Below, one piece after another: positions 12,028-24,784 of a stretch of 64,000 nucleotides of DNA. Source of the stretch: Paraspadella gotoi (lineage: Eukaryota; Chaetognatha); assembly GCA_051294375.1 (NCBI GenBank), contig CM119268.1, positions 14,418,060 through 14,482,059 on the forward strand, given 5' to 3'. Positions within the stretch are counted from its first letter, which is position 1, and every line of letters starts with the position of its first letter. Under the pieces are notes generated by a model, which saw only the letters and a program-made list of their open reading frames with translations, ran no database searches and had not been told where the DNA came from. Position numbers and translations under genes: made by a program.

Positions 12028-14600
12028 TTCCAGCGAATATTTTTGTTTCTCGTGAAAAAGCTCGTAGTTCGAGTCTGACCTTTTTTCTCTCTTTTTCGGT
12101 CGGAAACAAAGGATTCTGTTTCCCCGAATTTTCGTCGGCGCGAGGTCGGAGTCGAAAACCGGAGAGCGACGAGTGATGGGTCGGACTCTCTTTAAACTCA
12201 TTTGCATATTGTAGCAATGGAAAAAACTGGAAAAAAAAAGAGGAATGTACTACCTCGAAACTAATTTACATATATCATTGCGGGGGCAACCGACCTTAGG
12301 TGTTGGAAGCGAGAGAGGAATGCATACGTTTTAATTTATTCGCCTTTGCCTCATATTCACTTTATTTTAAAACCAGTTTGAGTAATTTAGTCTAGAGACT
12401 AGTTACGTTTTCTGTGGGGAAATTTGCCCAAAATTAACGATGTTTTCGCAGACCTTTTACATTATTAAATTTAAAAGTAATACATAAGGTTATTGTGAAG
12501 ATATTCTAACTGCTTCCAATTTTAACCTTCTTGATAATAGTGGTTGCATGCTTTTTTACGCTATTAGACGAACGATATAAACGATATAAACAATTATTAA
12601 TGCCAATTACAAAAAAATTTTTAAAAAATACGTGTCCCACTGCTGTGGGGAACTTTAGGAAGTAATCATCACCTTTAAAAAAAAACGGTCCAAGCTCGTT
12701 AAATTCGTAGATAATAATTTGCAAGAGGTTATTTAATTATTAAATTCATAGCCAATGTTTAAAATTGATACGTATTCTTTATTAGCGGTTAGAAATCTTT
12801 CATAATTTCAAAAAAGAAAAAAAAGTTATTAACATTACATTTGTATAGCAGATCGTCAAAATAAATAAAGCAATAAAAGTAGAGTCTTAGTTTCGTCGCC
12901 GCGAGAAGAAAAAAAAGAAAAGAAAAAGAAAGTCACTTATTCTCGGCTGCCCTGACCCGCGCTCGAGGACGCGAGATGAAAAAGACATTAGGAGAGAATC
13001 GCGTAACTAGGTCCGTGAGGAGAATGCGAGAACGAGGGGGAGAAAGGAGCGAGGGGGGGGGGAAGAGGAGGAGGAGAGAGGAGGAGGAACGAAGAGAAAC
13101 TCGGATTATGATTCGGATGTAAAAGGGAAGGAGACAATGGTGGAAGTCGGTGAAAGTCAGTCGGAAAATCAGTCTGGCGGAAGACTACAATTATCGACAG
13201 TGAGAAGAGTGAAGACTGAAGGAGTGTGAATGACGAGAAGATCGCCAAAGATTGGATTGAGAGTCGGAGATACGTGGAAAACTAATGCGGAATTTAAATA
13301 AAAGGGCAGCTGGTGAGTCGTAACCAGGAAAAAGGAAAGTCATCAATATCGAAGGAGATGAGTGGAGAGTCATCTCAACGGATCAAACAAAGGATTCGTT
13401 AAATGCGGACGCTAAATTCGTTAAAAACCGAGCGCGCCAAAGTTCGCTGCTCTCTCGAGGCGCTCGTCCCGACGGCGAACGCTTTGTTTATTTTTTTCGA
13501 ATCTAAACGTAAACAAACGGAATCGAGTCGCGGAAATGAAACGATACAAATGAAGCGCCGACTATAAAAACGTCGCAGAGGAAGATTTATGACCTTTTAT
13601 TTCTTTTTTTGTTCTCAGTTCGCCGTCGTTTGCTTTCTTCTTCTGTCTCTCTCTCGTCTCTCTCTCTTCTCTCCTGCGTCTCCTCATTCATCTCTCTCCT
13701 GCTCCTCGCTCTCTCATCTCTTCTCTCTCTCTCTCATCTCTCTCTCTCCTCTCTTTCCCGCTCTCTTTCTGCAACAGTCTCCACACCGCGTTCCGATCTT
13801 TTGTTTCGCGCGCGATTCTTTCTCTCTGCTTCTTCCCATTCGACATGCACAGACGACTCCAGTGTGGTATTGATCTCTCGCAGCCCGCAAATTCGCCCAT
13901 CGAGAACTGGCCTTTGCATCTTATGGCAATGAGATTTTGCGACCTCCAATTAGGATAATTGAATCGCGCGACCCCCATGCCGATTTAAAAAAGAGGAGAG
14001 GGGAGAGAGAGAGAGAGAGAGAGAGAGAGGAAGAGAGAGAAGAGAGAGAGAGAGAAGTAGAGAGAGAGAGAGAGAGAGAGAAGAGAGAGAATAGGAGCGA
14101 GAGAGGGGGTGAGAGAGAAATGTTACAAGCTAGGGACAGGAGCATCAAAGAAAAAAGAATTGAAAGTGAAGGGAAACTTTAACGAGCGGGCAGCGAGAGA
14201 AGAGAGAGAAGAGAGAGAAGAGGAGACGAGGAGAGAGAGAGAGAGAGAGGAGAGAGAGGAGCAGAGAGAGAAGAGAGAGAGAAAGGAGTTCTCCGATTCC
14301 AGCGGTACACAACAGGCGGCGATTCGACGACGCGTAGCGACGAAGGTAGTAATGAATGCAAATCTCCGGCGCAGCGTCGATGCGGCGCTGGGATCGCGAA
14401 GAGGATTTAGATTGATGAGTCACGTCGTCGTCGTTGTCGTCGTCGTCGTCTTCGTCGTTGGCGACGCTTATAATTGATGGTGAAAGCTCGAACGAAAATA
14501 GTCTCCCCATTTCCTTTCTCCCAAAGAGGCACCTCAGCCAACTCCCCATTTGCCTGAATTTTCAATACGATTTCTTTACTTCTTTTCTTTTTCTTTTCTT
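7837..14600. repeat. Tandem duplication, copy B (about 6.8 kb)
   Basis: Collinear with 93-7700. It is shorter mainly because it lacks the 848-bp TTAA-flanked element of copy A and has some shorter microsatellites. Small indels are spread throughout. It contains GA/CT tracts at 9088-9157, 9483-9685, 10037-10092, 13640-13765, 14000-14115 and 14193-14290, and TCG tracts at 11866-11990 and 14425-14460. No supportable gene was seen. Confidence 0.93.
13421..13424. other. Empty TTAA target site in copy B
   Basis: This is the position matching the copy A insertion. The two flanks that surround the 848-bp insert in copy A meet here at one TTAA, apart from a one-base difference in an A run. Confidence 0.75.
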
Positions 14601-15980
14601 TTCTTTTTCTTTTTCTTTTCTTTTCTTTTTCTTTACTTAACTCTCTCTCGGCACACCTCTGCCACCTCCGTCCCTCACGCCCATCTATTTTCCTCCACCG
14701 CCCCTTTTCCATTTCCGTCTTCTTACCCAACCCACTCTCCCTTTTCCTTTACATCTTTCGTTTAAATCTTTCCTATTGTGTCGGTACCATATTTACCGTT
14801 GTTCCTTTCTCTACATATACTACTCTCACGGTCCCGCCCGTCCACAATCATCCATGCCGATCACCATTTCCTACTCCTTCTCAACCCCTTCCCATCTCGC
14901 TGCCCTACCCCCTTTCCCTCACCCCTTCTCAACCCCTTTCCCCCCCCTCTTCCCGACCCCTCGTCTCCCAGCGACGGACGTGAAGCGAAAGACGCAGACG
15001 CAGATTTCGATTTTAACTTTTTAGGCGGAGACGAGATTTGGAGAAGCGGATTTTTGAGAAGCGGATTTTTGAGGAGCGGGATTTAGTGGAGCGGCACTTT
15101 CAAATCCGCTTACGGTTTCATTAGCGTCTTGTTATAAAATTTATGCCGAGGTCGATTGGTCGGTCGGTCGGTTAGTCGGTAACTCGATTGATGAAAAGGA
15201 ATTTAATGAGATTGATTTCGATATGATTTCATTTAGAATATTCTGCGTGTCAGTCATATTTGCCTAAAGTGGCATTGGTCTCTGTCTCTCTCTCTCTCTC
15301 CTCCGTCGTCTCTCTCTCAGCGTCCCCTCCTCTCACTCGCCGTGACCGGGTCTCGTCGGCAGTCTCTCTCTGGCACTCCCTCTCTCTCTCTCTCTCTCGT
15401 CCGCCTCTCCTCCTCACTTCTCCCGTCCCCTTGCTCCTCCTTCTCTCCTCGGTGACGTCCAGCTCCCCCCCCCTCTCTTCTCTCTCGCTTCTCGCCCCTC
15501 TGCGCTCTCTCGACTTTCGTCTCTCTTAAATTTTATCGCTGACTTTTTTTTCTTCTGACCCCTAGTTAGTTCCCCCATTTTCACGACATTAATAAAGAGA
15601 AACATTTTTAAACTTGTAAATTTTTTTGTTGCGGTGAATTTTTAAAAGACGGCCGGTGAACACGGGGCGGGTGGCGGGTCCAGCTGGATGGGACGGTGAA
15701 GGCGGTGCGGCATTGTTACTTTATCGCCATGCTTAAATTGTCACTCTCGTGAAGGGGCGGAATAGGGGGTTAAACAACGTTAACCGAAGGTGACAAAAGA
15801 TAGGGAAGGGAGAGAGAAGAGAGAGAGAGAGAGATGAGAGAGAGAGAAGAGAGAGAGGCAGAGAGGAGAGAGAGAGAAGATGAGAGAGAGAGAGACGCCA
15901 GAAACGAGATAGGTCCTTGAAATAATAAGATGAAAAAGAAGTTGAATGAATAGAATAGTTGAACAACTTTTAAAAATAGA
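14601..15980. other. Pyrimidine-rich stretch, no gene seen
   Basis: Contains C/T-rich sequence (14640-14960), two to three copies of a short unit with GCGGATTTTTGAG near 15045-15080, GGTC repeats near 15150-15175, a (CT)n-rich run at 15283-15400 and a (GA)n-rich run at 15805-15895. The open frames are low complexity. Confidence 0.7.
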
Positions 15981-16679
15981 ATTTGATGTGTTGGAATCCA
16001 TCAACAACTGTAAATTGGTCACAGTCTATAAACTTTACTCCGCATTTTTTAAGCAATGATGGGTCTGGAAATAATCATAATAAAAATCCCAAATCCTCGC
16101 GAAAAGAAAAACAACGTCGTGTCCTAAACACGACCCGATATGAGAAAAACTTTAATTCAAAACAAATTTCCGATGAATCCTAAAATTGAGAAAAAGCGAC
16201 AAGTTGAAAAAACTTACGATAACATTTTAAAACGTTTTTTTTTTTTTACAAATTGGCAAAATACATACAAGGCAAGAGAATAAACTGCAATACGATCGTG
16301 GGCAACCGAAGCAATTTTTTTCTGCCTAGACTCAAAATTTTCGAAGCTCCTGCGCTTTCGCCTTAGTTCCCATTCTCTTCCTCTGCTTAGAATCCCGTGC
16401 AAAATCTTGCCAAGTGAGACTGAGAGGGAGAGAAAAAAGAGAGAGAGGCGAGAGAGACAGAGAGACGAGAGACAGCGGAGAAAGGACGGGAGACTAAAAC
16501 GGGGAAAAAAAGGCCGGAGTCGGAATTTAAAAGATAAGCATTTTGAGAGAAAGAAGAGAAAAACATTTAGGTTGTGGCGGAGGGGGAGAGAGAGAGAGAG
16601 AGATAGAGAGGGAAAGAGAGAGAAGAGAAGGCTTCCGACGATAACAGAAAGAAAAGGTGTTGGCCTGTTCGTGTCGGAT

Positions 16680-16749
<70 letters not shown>

Positions 16750-16850
16750 GAGAGAGAGGAGAGAGAGAGAGAAGAGAGTTGGTATTTAACAGCAGGCAGA
16801 ATTTGGAAGAAAAGGGGAAAAAGAAGTTTTCCTTTCTCTCTTTTTCTCGT
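15981..16850. repeat. Direct duplication around a 25-N gap, first copy
   Basis: Repeated in the same orientation at 16876-17737, with only small indels between them. It includes several GA tracts (16428-16470, 16575-16780). Two near-identical copies abutting a placeholder gap suggest an unmerged contig overlap. Confidence 0.9.
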
Positions 16851-16875
16851 NNNNNNNNNNNNNNNNNNNNNNNNN

Positions 16876-17570
16876 ATTTGATGTGTTGAATCCATAACAA
16901 CTGTAAATTGTCAAGTCTAAGTAAATTTACTCCGCCATTTTTTAAGCAATGATGGGTCTGGAAATAATCATAATAAAAATCCCAAATCCTCCGGAAAAGA
17001 AAAACAACGTCGTGTCCTAAACACGACCCGAGATGAGAAAAACTTTAATTCAAAACAAATTTCCGATGAATCCTAAAATTGAAGAAAACGACAAGTGAAA
17101 AAACTTACGATAAGCTTAAAACGTTTTTTTTTTTTTACAAATTGCAAATACAGTACAAGGAAAGAGAATAAACTGCAATACGATCGTGGGCAGAGCCGAA
17201 GCAATTTTTTTTCTGCCTAGACTCAAAATTTTCGAAGCTCCTCGCTTTCGCCTTAGTTCCCATTCTCATTTCCTCTGCTTAGAATCCGTGCAAAAGTCTT
17301 GCCACAGTGAGACTGAGAGGTGAGAGAAAAAGAGAGAGAAGGGAGAGAGACAGAGAGACGAGAGACAGGGGAAAGGACGGAGACTAAAACGGGGAAAAAA
17401 GGCGGAGTCGGAATTTAAAAGATAAGCATTTTGAGAGAAAGAAGAGAAAAACATTTAGGTTGTGGCGCGAGGGGGAGAGAGAGAGAGAGAGATAGAGAGG
17501 GAAAGAGAGAGAAGAGAGAAGCTTCCCCGACGACTAACAGAAAGAAAGGTGTTGGCCTGTTTCGTGTCGG

Positions 17571-17624
<54 letters not shown>

Positions 17625-17737
17625 AGAGAGAGATGAGAGAGGAGAGAGAGAGAGAGAGAGAGAAGAGAGTTGGTAATTTAGAACCGGCAGGAATTTGGAA
17701 AAAAGGGGGAAAAAGAAGTTTTCCTTTCTCCTTTTTC
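16876..17737. repeat. Direct duplication around a 25-N gap, second copy
   Basis: Matches 15981-16850 from its first base after the gap up to a shared pyrimidine run, after which new sequence begins. Indel-level differences only. Confidence 0.9.
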
Positions 17738-18805
17738 ACATCCAACCCCCTCCACTTCTTCCCTCCTCCCCCCGCCCCCCCTCCGAAAAAGAACCACGAA
17801 GACGCGGTCTAATTTGTGTTGGTCTTTTGGTAATTCAAACTATGCCCGGACGAGAAAAAAAACAAAATGCCAACTCGGATTTTCAGCCTCGCTCTCAATT
17901 TTTTTTCCCTCTGACGATAAAAAAGGAATTAAAGGGGGGGAGGAGAGCTTGAAGGAGAAAATTGAAAGAGCCAACCCCCAGGGGGGGGGGAGAGAGAGGG
18001 GGAGGGAGAGAAAGACAGAGTGAGAGAGAGAGACGAGGAGAGAATGAAATAGGAGAGAAAGAGAAAGTTTTTAAAAAAAATTAAAGAATAAATAAAACAA
18101 AAAAACAAAAGAGAGAAAAAAAAAGGTCTGATGGAAAAGAAGGGATGAAAAGAAAAGTTGGGAAGAATGATAATCTCTTTGCGCCCGAACGAGAGACGAA
18201 CGATATGCGGGTTATGTGGAGAGGAAGAGGAGGAGGAGGAGGAGGAGGAAGAGGGGAGGGGGTGGCTGAGGGGTAATGAGAGGAAAAGACAGTAAATCAG
18301 GAGGAAAGAGGTACATAAAGGAGTACTTAATGGATAAAAAAGTCGGGGTTGAAGACAAACCCTAGTTGATTGATTGGATGATTGATTTTTTAGTTGATTT
18401 ATTGATTGGTTGATAAAATTATTGATTGATTTTTTAAATTTAACTATAGGAACTTCATCTTAATATAGAGGGGTGGGTGGGTCGTTTCGTTCTACGGTCT
18501 ACTTCCGATTTTAAAATTTAAACTCGGCCTGCGAAATGTAATCAACGAAAAGTTTTACGCGTTGGGAATGAAAAAAGTGAAAGGTGGTGAAAGACAAGAA
18601 ACTGAAGAGTGAAGAGACGTGACCCGAAATCGGCGACAGGCGTCACGATTCACAAATGAGGAGACCACAAGAAAAATAATATTTAACAAAACTTTATTTT
18701 AACTACGTCCTGTTTAATTTTAGAGACCCGAAGAATAATAAAAGAAAAAAAAAAACAGCAAATATATTTTTTTCTCAAATTTATCTAATGTTTAATCTCT
18801 CTCTT

Positions 18806-18837
<32 letters not shown>

Positions 18838-19230
18838 TCTATCTCTGTTCCCCGCGGAGATATTCGTTCTCTCAAAATGCCAAACTTTGTCATAGTTCTC
18901 ATCGTAAAAAAATACTATTACAAACAAAATTTATGAAATTTCATTCATTACCCAACGGGAAATATTAAAATGTCATGTATGTAGAGAAACATTAACACTG
19001 ACTGAGCAAAAAAGAATTTTTTTCCACGAACTTTATACATGCAGAAAAAGCATTTTTAAAAAATGATATGGAAGATAAAACAAAACTCAAGAGAGGGACA
19101 AAAATATAAAATAAAATACATCAACGATATTCCACCTAACCATGTTATATCAAATATTAAATAAATAGTCTCGGATTATTTCTTGAAAAATTCCTGATAT
19201 TTTTCTTTAGTTTTTTATTACTCTTAATTC
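17738..19230. other. Low-complexity stretch, no gene seen
   Basis: Holds purine-rich sequence with a (GGA)n run near 18225-18260, an interrupted TTGA repeat at 18363-18430, (CT)n at 18796-18845, and otherwise AT-rich sequence. Nothing resembling a gene or RNA was found. Confidence 0.65.
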
Positions 19231-19355
19231 TGTGAAAGGGATTGAAAGAATTGAAAATGGAAAAAGGGAAATATTTCTCGAATCCAAGATCCTTTTTTTC
19301 GACCCCGAGAGAGACATTCGAGACGAACCGCGCGTCATCGTCACCTGTCCCGAAA

Positions 19356-19356
19356 T

Positions 19357-19421
<65 letters not shown>

Positions 19422-19502
19422 TGGGGCTGTGGTCGTGGTCAAAAATCGTGGTTATATCGTTCTCAACGCTGTCATCGTCGCTTTAAACTCAACCACGTGG
19501 AA

Positions 19503-19541
<39 letters not shown>

Positions 19542-19771
19542 CCTATTCGGTCATTATCACTTCCCCTTTTTTAATCCTTTCGTCCCTTTTGTCTTTTTGC
19601 TCCTTTGTCTTTTTTTTTTTGATGCCCCGAGGATTCGAACGCGCCGAGTTTGACTATCGGCGATGAATTATTCCGAGCGAGGATCGATAATTTCGAAATC
19701 CTGACGACGTCGTCTTTTACGGCGACGTTTTCTTATTCTTTATCGTCGTCGTCGTCGTCGTCGTCGTCGTC
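19356..19771. repeat. Three (TCG)n microsatellites
   Basis: A nearly pure run of about 22 TCG units (19356-19421) is followed by two more (19504-19541 and 19744-19771). Translations give polyserine, polyarginine or polyvaline and are not treated as genes. Confidence 0.95.
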
Positions 19772-19833
19772 ATTGTCGTCCTCATCTTTGGGTCATTAAT
19801 TCTTCTCCTCTGCTTACACATTATATCACTCTC

Positions 19834-20453
19834 NNNNNNNNNNNNNNNNNNNNNNNNNNNNNNNNNNNNNNNNNNNNNNNNNNNNNNNNNNNNNNNNNNN
19901 NNNNNNNNNNNNNNNNNNNNNNNNNNNNNNNNNNNNNNNNNNNNNNNNNNNNNNNNNNNNNNNNNNNNNNNNNNNNNNNNNNNNNNNNNNNNNNNNNNNN
20001 NNNNNNNNNNNNNNNNNNNNNNNNNNNNNNNNNNNNNNNNNNNNNNNNNNNNNNNNNNNNNNNNNNNNNNNNNNNNNNNNNNNNNNNNNNNNNNNNNNNN
20101 NNNNNNNNNNNNNNNNNNNNNNNNNNNNNNNNNNNNNNNNNNNNNNNNNNNNNNNNNNNNNNNNNNNNNNNNNNNNNNNNNNNNNNNNNNNNNNNNNNNN
20201 NNNNNNNNNNNNNNNNNNNNNNNNNNNNNNNNNNNNNNNNNNNNNNNNNNNNNNNNNNNNNNNNNNNNNNNNNNNNNNNNNNNNNNNNNNNNNNNNNNNN
20301 NNNNNNNNNNNNNNNNNNNNNNNNNNNNNNNNNNNNNNNNNNNNNNNNNNNNNNNNNNNNNNNNNNNNNNNNNNNNNNNNNNNNNNNNNNNNNNNNNNNN
20401 NNNNNNNNNNNNNNNNNNNNNNNNNNNNNNNNNNNNNNNNNNNNNNNNNNNNN
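19834..20453. other. Assembly gap of 620 N
   Basis: Unknown sequence. Other sized gaps lie at 20719-20912, 21051-21334, 31032-31168, 31283-31543, 31935-32324, 41813-42056, 45531-45799 and 62702-62871. Several begin or end inside microsatellites. Confidence 0.95.
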
Positions 20454-22052
20454 ATTTTCAAACATTTAGGTACCGTATTATAATAGTTTATAAAATTCAA
20501 AATTATGAAACGATATTTTAATTAAACACCACGCAGAGCAACGCCAAAAAAATGATAATTACGAAAAAATAATTATTTGACTCGGAAGATTAATTTTTTA
20601 TCCTCGCCGTCATTTCATTCATCTCGGTCTCATGTGACGGATTTTTTTTGATAAGATCTCATCCAAATATACGTCAGCACACCCCCGCGGCGTCTCTCTC
20701 TCTCTCTCTCTCTCTCTCNNNNNNNNNNNNNNNNNNNNNNNNNNNNNNNNNNNNNNNNNNNNNNNNNNNNNNNNNNNNNNNNNNNNNNNNNNNNNNNNNN
20801 NNNNNNNNNNNNNNNNNNNNNNNNNNNNNNNNNNNNNNNNNNNNNNNNNNNNNNNNNNNNNNNNNNNNNNNNNNNNNNNNNNNNNNNNNNNNNNNNNNNN
20901 NNNNNNNNNNNNCTTCGACGAGGAGGGTTTGCGCGATTTTTGTTGAATTACAACTCGAGTTGTTTATTTTGTTGTCGTCGTCTGTTGTATTTGGGGCGAG
21001 AGAAGCGAAGGCCGACGGCGGATGAGGGAAAACAGACGAATAAACAAACANNNNNNNNNNNNNNNNNNNNNNNNNNNNNNNNNNNNNNNNNNNNNNNNNN
21101 NNNNNNNNNNNNNNNNNNNNNNNNNNNNNNNNNNNNNNNNNNNNNNNNNNNNNNNNNNNNNNNNNNNNNNNNNNNNNNNNNNNNNNNNNNNNNNNNNNNN
21201 NNNNNNNNNNNNNNNNNNNNNNNNNNNNNNNNNNNNNNNNNNNNNNNNNNNNNNNNNNNNNNNNNNNNNNNNNNNNNNNNNNNNNNNNNNNNNNNNNNNN
21301 NNNNNNNNNNNNNNNNNNNNNNNNNNNNNNNNNNACGAACGAACGAACGAACGAACGAACGAACGAACGAAAACATTCCTTATAATAAGACTGAACTTGC
21401 CTTTCCGTTTCTTAACCTTTCACTTCACACTCGCGTCTCAAGGCTCAAATCACTCTTCACATTTTCGGTCGCCTTCGTCTCGATTCGGTTTTTCACGTGA
21501 GACTCTCGCGTCTGTCATCATTTCTGTCACTACTTCGATCGTCAGTCTCTTCGGCGTTTCTGTCATCGCTTCCGTCGTTCCTTCCGTCAGGCTCTCTCCG
21601 TCTGAGGATTCATAATTGCATGGAATAAAATATAGAGAAAAGAATCACATTATTATTTTCGACGGTGGCCACTGGTCAAATCCTACAAATTGATTTATTA
21701 TTTAAGTATCGTAACCACTTCCGACATTGTCTCACCTTCGCCCTAAAAAGGACAAAAGGTAAACCTCGTCCAAAATTGTGAAACTCTCCCCCCCCCCAGT
21801 CCCCCTATTTTTCTTCACCCCTCCACTCCTCGGAATTCGCTTCTCACTCCTTTCACTCGTCAAATGTCATGTTTGTTCGAAGGCGAAGAATCTCGGAATC
21901 TTCGAGTGAGACTCACAACCGCTCACACGGAAGAAGAATAAGAAAGAGTGTCACGCTGTCAGATGCGGAGAGGCTTATTATAATTTATTAATTTTTGTTA
22001 AAAATAATTATTCCTGTTAATTAGTTAGATTTTTTTAAAAATAATTGACTTA
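20454..22052. other. Gap-interrupted AT-rich stretch, no gene seen
   Basis: Includes a short CT run ending at the gap at 20719, a (CGAA)n tetranucleotide run at 21335-21371 bordering another gap, and mixed sequence to 22052. No open frame with protein-like composition was recognised. Confidence 0.6.
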
Positions 22053-22332
22053 CCTAAAAAGAAGAAAGTATGGCAACGGGAGGATAGCCTGTGATACCCG
22101 GGGCGCGGGGTATCTCACCAACTGGCGTAGGGGCTGCGGACCCTCAGTGACCGCCTCCTGTCACTGGCATGTTTATACCGGCACCATCACATTTAAGCCA
22201 GAACCGGGATACCCAGGGATTGAACCCGGGACGCACGGATGGAATGAGATGATTTAGCCTGCTCAGCCATTGAGACGAGGCTGAGGACGGACAGCAGTGA
22301 GGCAGCTTTAAGTCTTGCTGCCACAAAAGCAC
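22053..22332 (-). mobile_element. tRNA-derived SINE, copy 1
   Basis: Read on the minus strand, the element begins with a tRNA-like head. It has a perfect RNA polymerase III A box (TGGCTGAGCAGG, 22258-22269) and a perfect B box (GGTTCAATCCC, 22216-22226), spaced as in tRNA genes. The body ends in a block containing CCCGTTGCCATA. A second, diverged member of the family lies at 34062-34314, shares the body and end block, and is on the same strand. It would be transcribed by polymerase III and depend on a LINE for movement. The family name was not recognised. A short open frame over this segment is not a gene. Confidence 0.8.
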
Positions 22333-22623
22333 CTTTAAAATAAAAAAAAGTTTTAACCCAACGAATATAAACTAATTAAAAACCAAAGGAAATAGAAATT
22401 AGATAATACGTAATAAAGAGATGCTGGGCTGCATCGAAAAACTCGCCAAGAAGAAAACCGAAACTATGTTTGCGTTTTTGTCGTCAGATTCGGTGACGAA
22501 ACGAAAGGAGGGCGAATTATCCTTTTCCTCTCAGGTTTGAATGACCTTTCTCAGCTACATCTGTTTGATTGCTTTATAATCATTGCTTTACTTCCTTCCT
22601 TCCTTTCATTTTTCTTTATTTTA

Positions 22624-22810
22624 TTCATTGATTCATTCATTCACTTATTCATTCATTCATTCATTCATTCATTCATTCATTCATTCATTCATTCATTCAT
22701 TCATTCATTCATTCATTCATTCATTCATTCATTCATTCCTTTTTTCCTTCCTTCCTTCCTTCCTTCCTTCCTTCCTTCCTTCCTTCCTTCCTTCCTTCCT
22801 TCTCTTCCTT
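22624..22810. repeat. (ATTC)n then (CCTT)n tetranucleotide arrays
   Basis: About 115 bp of ATTC units passes directly into about 70 bp of CCTT units. The first array is open in several frames and so translates as a repetitive His-Ser-Phe-Ile peptide, an artefact. Confidence 0.95.
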
Positions 22811-22834
22811 CCCTCCGCTCAAACATAATAAAGT

Positions 22835-23451
22835 AAGCGCCCCCCGCAGTCAAGATAAGTAGGACCCCGGAGCGAAGGTGAGGTCTTTTTCCTCTCGGCG
22901 ACGAGGTGAGTTTCCTCTCCTCACGTTTTCTCTCACTTCGCAACTTTGGCCGCAGAGATGAGTAAACTTTGGAAAGGAAAGGAGAGAAAAAAGAATAGAA
23001 GAGGCTCGCCCTTTCTTAGTGCAACTATTTCGTTTATATTCATCCTTTTTATTTTAGAGCATTCCCGTTCGTTTCAGTGATAACTATATCTCCATATATT
23101 CTATTCCGTTTTAATCATTTTAATTTTACCGTTTTAAAATTTATTCAACCTATATGAAATTGGTATAATCTATATAGGTTAAATTCAAAATCCATTAAAA
23201 ATAGTAGCTATTAATCTTGCCTCCTGACTTTGGACTAGGTTTCTTATATAGTAAAAATGTTGCCGAGTCTTAGGATGCTTTCTTTCTTTATTCTTTATTT
23301 TCTTTTTCGAAAATTGTTTTTTCATTGAACTTTTTTTCTCGATTCCGTCAGTAACAATTTGCTGAGAAGAGAAGAGGAAAAGACGTTTGAAAACTGAGAT
23401 GCTGGCGGAGGAAATTCGCATCCCCAACAGCGTTTTCTATTTTTAAAAGAA

Positions 23452-23525
<74 letters not shown>

Positions 23526-24346
23526 AAGCAGGGGCCCAACATACAGAAAAAGCCGGTGGACTCAGCAAGCCAAGTTGACTCTACTACTCCTCGTAGAACC
23601 CTCTGTGTCTCTCTTTTCTCTTTTCCTCAACCGCGAGTTAAATTTTTGTCCTCTCTAAATTGTCACTGAATTCATTTGACGAATTTTAAAGGTACTCTCT
23701 CCAACCCACCTCTCGGCCTACTCCTTCTCTTTCTTTCCGCGACACAAAAGCCACAATCAAAATTTACTCTTCTCGACAAAGGATCGTCATTAAAGCCTCC
23801 CATATCTCGCTCTCACTCTCTCCCTCTTTTTAAAACCATAGCTAGGTCCTCTTTAAAAAAAAATAACTTCCTCGTCTCTTCTTCACGATGTTTCCCCTTC
23901 CTCCTCACGCTTGCTTCCTCCCTCTTGCTTNNNNNNNNNNATTAAGGAAATGACGGATAATAAGGGATAAAACCATTAAGAGCTTCAGAGTTCACGTACG
24001 TTCCTTTTTATTGAAACAACGACAGAGGATGTCATGAAGATGGCCTTGTCATGTTTCACTGTTAATTAAGCCGAGGGAGATGACGGGAGAAAGATTAGAT
24101 GTAAAAAGATTTTATTCACTATGCGGGTATTTTTACATTTATATTCAATTTTCATCAATTTTAACGTTCGCCGCGAAGAATTGGTTTTTCGTTAAATTTT
24201 TTTTTAAAACTTTAAATCGTTTACGACAACACGGATACAGTTGTAGCTTCTTTGAAACGTGACCAGAGGGATAACGAATTTTTATGACCAGACTTTTAAA
24301 AATTTTAAATCTCGCCGAAAGATAAGAAAGAAAGAGAGTGGGAGAA

Positions 24347-24379
<33 letters not shown>

Positions 24380-24640
24380 GAGAAAGAGCGTGCGTCGTAA
24401 GCGGAGTTTTTGGAATGTCAAGCCAAATTGCTTCTGGGGGGAAATGAATAGCGACGGAATGGTTACGACTTCGGACCGTCTTTAAAATGTCATCGTCTCT
24501 TCTTATTAGTTTTTTGTTCAATACTCGACTCGACTTAAAAGGCGACCGCGGTATGGCAACCGCGCTTAACTTTAGTGGTGCTCTGAGTTATGGTACGGTT
24601 AAACTAGGATTAAGATTTTGAACCGAGATTTAAGATTTTT
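22835..24640. other. Mixed non-coding stretch with a long CT array
   Basis: Carries a (CT)n run of about 70 bp at 23451-23522, a 10-N gap at 23931-23940 and a GA-rich run near 24345-24386. A 15-base match at 23153 to the dispersed repeat at 41210 is noted. No gene was recognised. Confidence 0.6.
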
Positions 24641-24784
24641 ATTCATCTCCCCAGGCCCCTCCCTTTTCCTCCGCCCTTTTTATTGGCGACGTGCATAAGG
24701 GAACTCTCCAACTTTCCTCTCTAAAGTCACATCGCGTTGGGCGCGGCGTTATTATTTGGTTAATTCTTTTTTCGGATCGCCCAG

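Noticed and set aside
16214-16900. 228-codon minus-strand frame
   Set aside because: Mostly translated GA/CT repeats and open through 25 N.
22045-22257. 70-codon plus-strand frame
   Set aside because: It lies inside a SINE on the opposite strand and shows no protein-like constraint.
22624-22810. Regular short repeats considered as a CRISPR array
   Set aside because: These are head-to-tail tetranucleotides with no spacers, in an animal genome.
22537-22836. Frame encoding repeated His-Ser-Phe-Ile
   Set aside because: Product of the (ATTC)n and (CCTT)n arrays, open in several frames.
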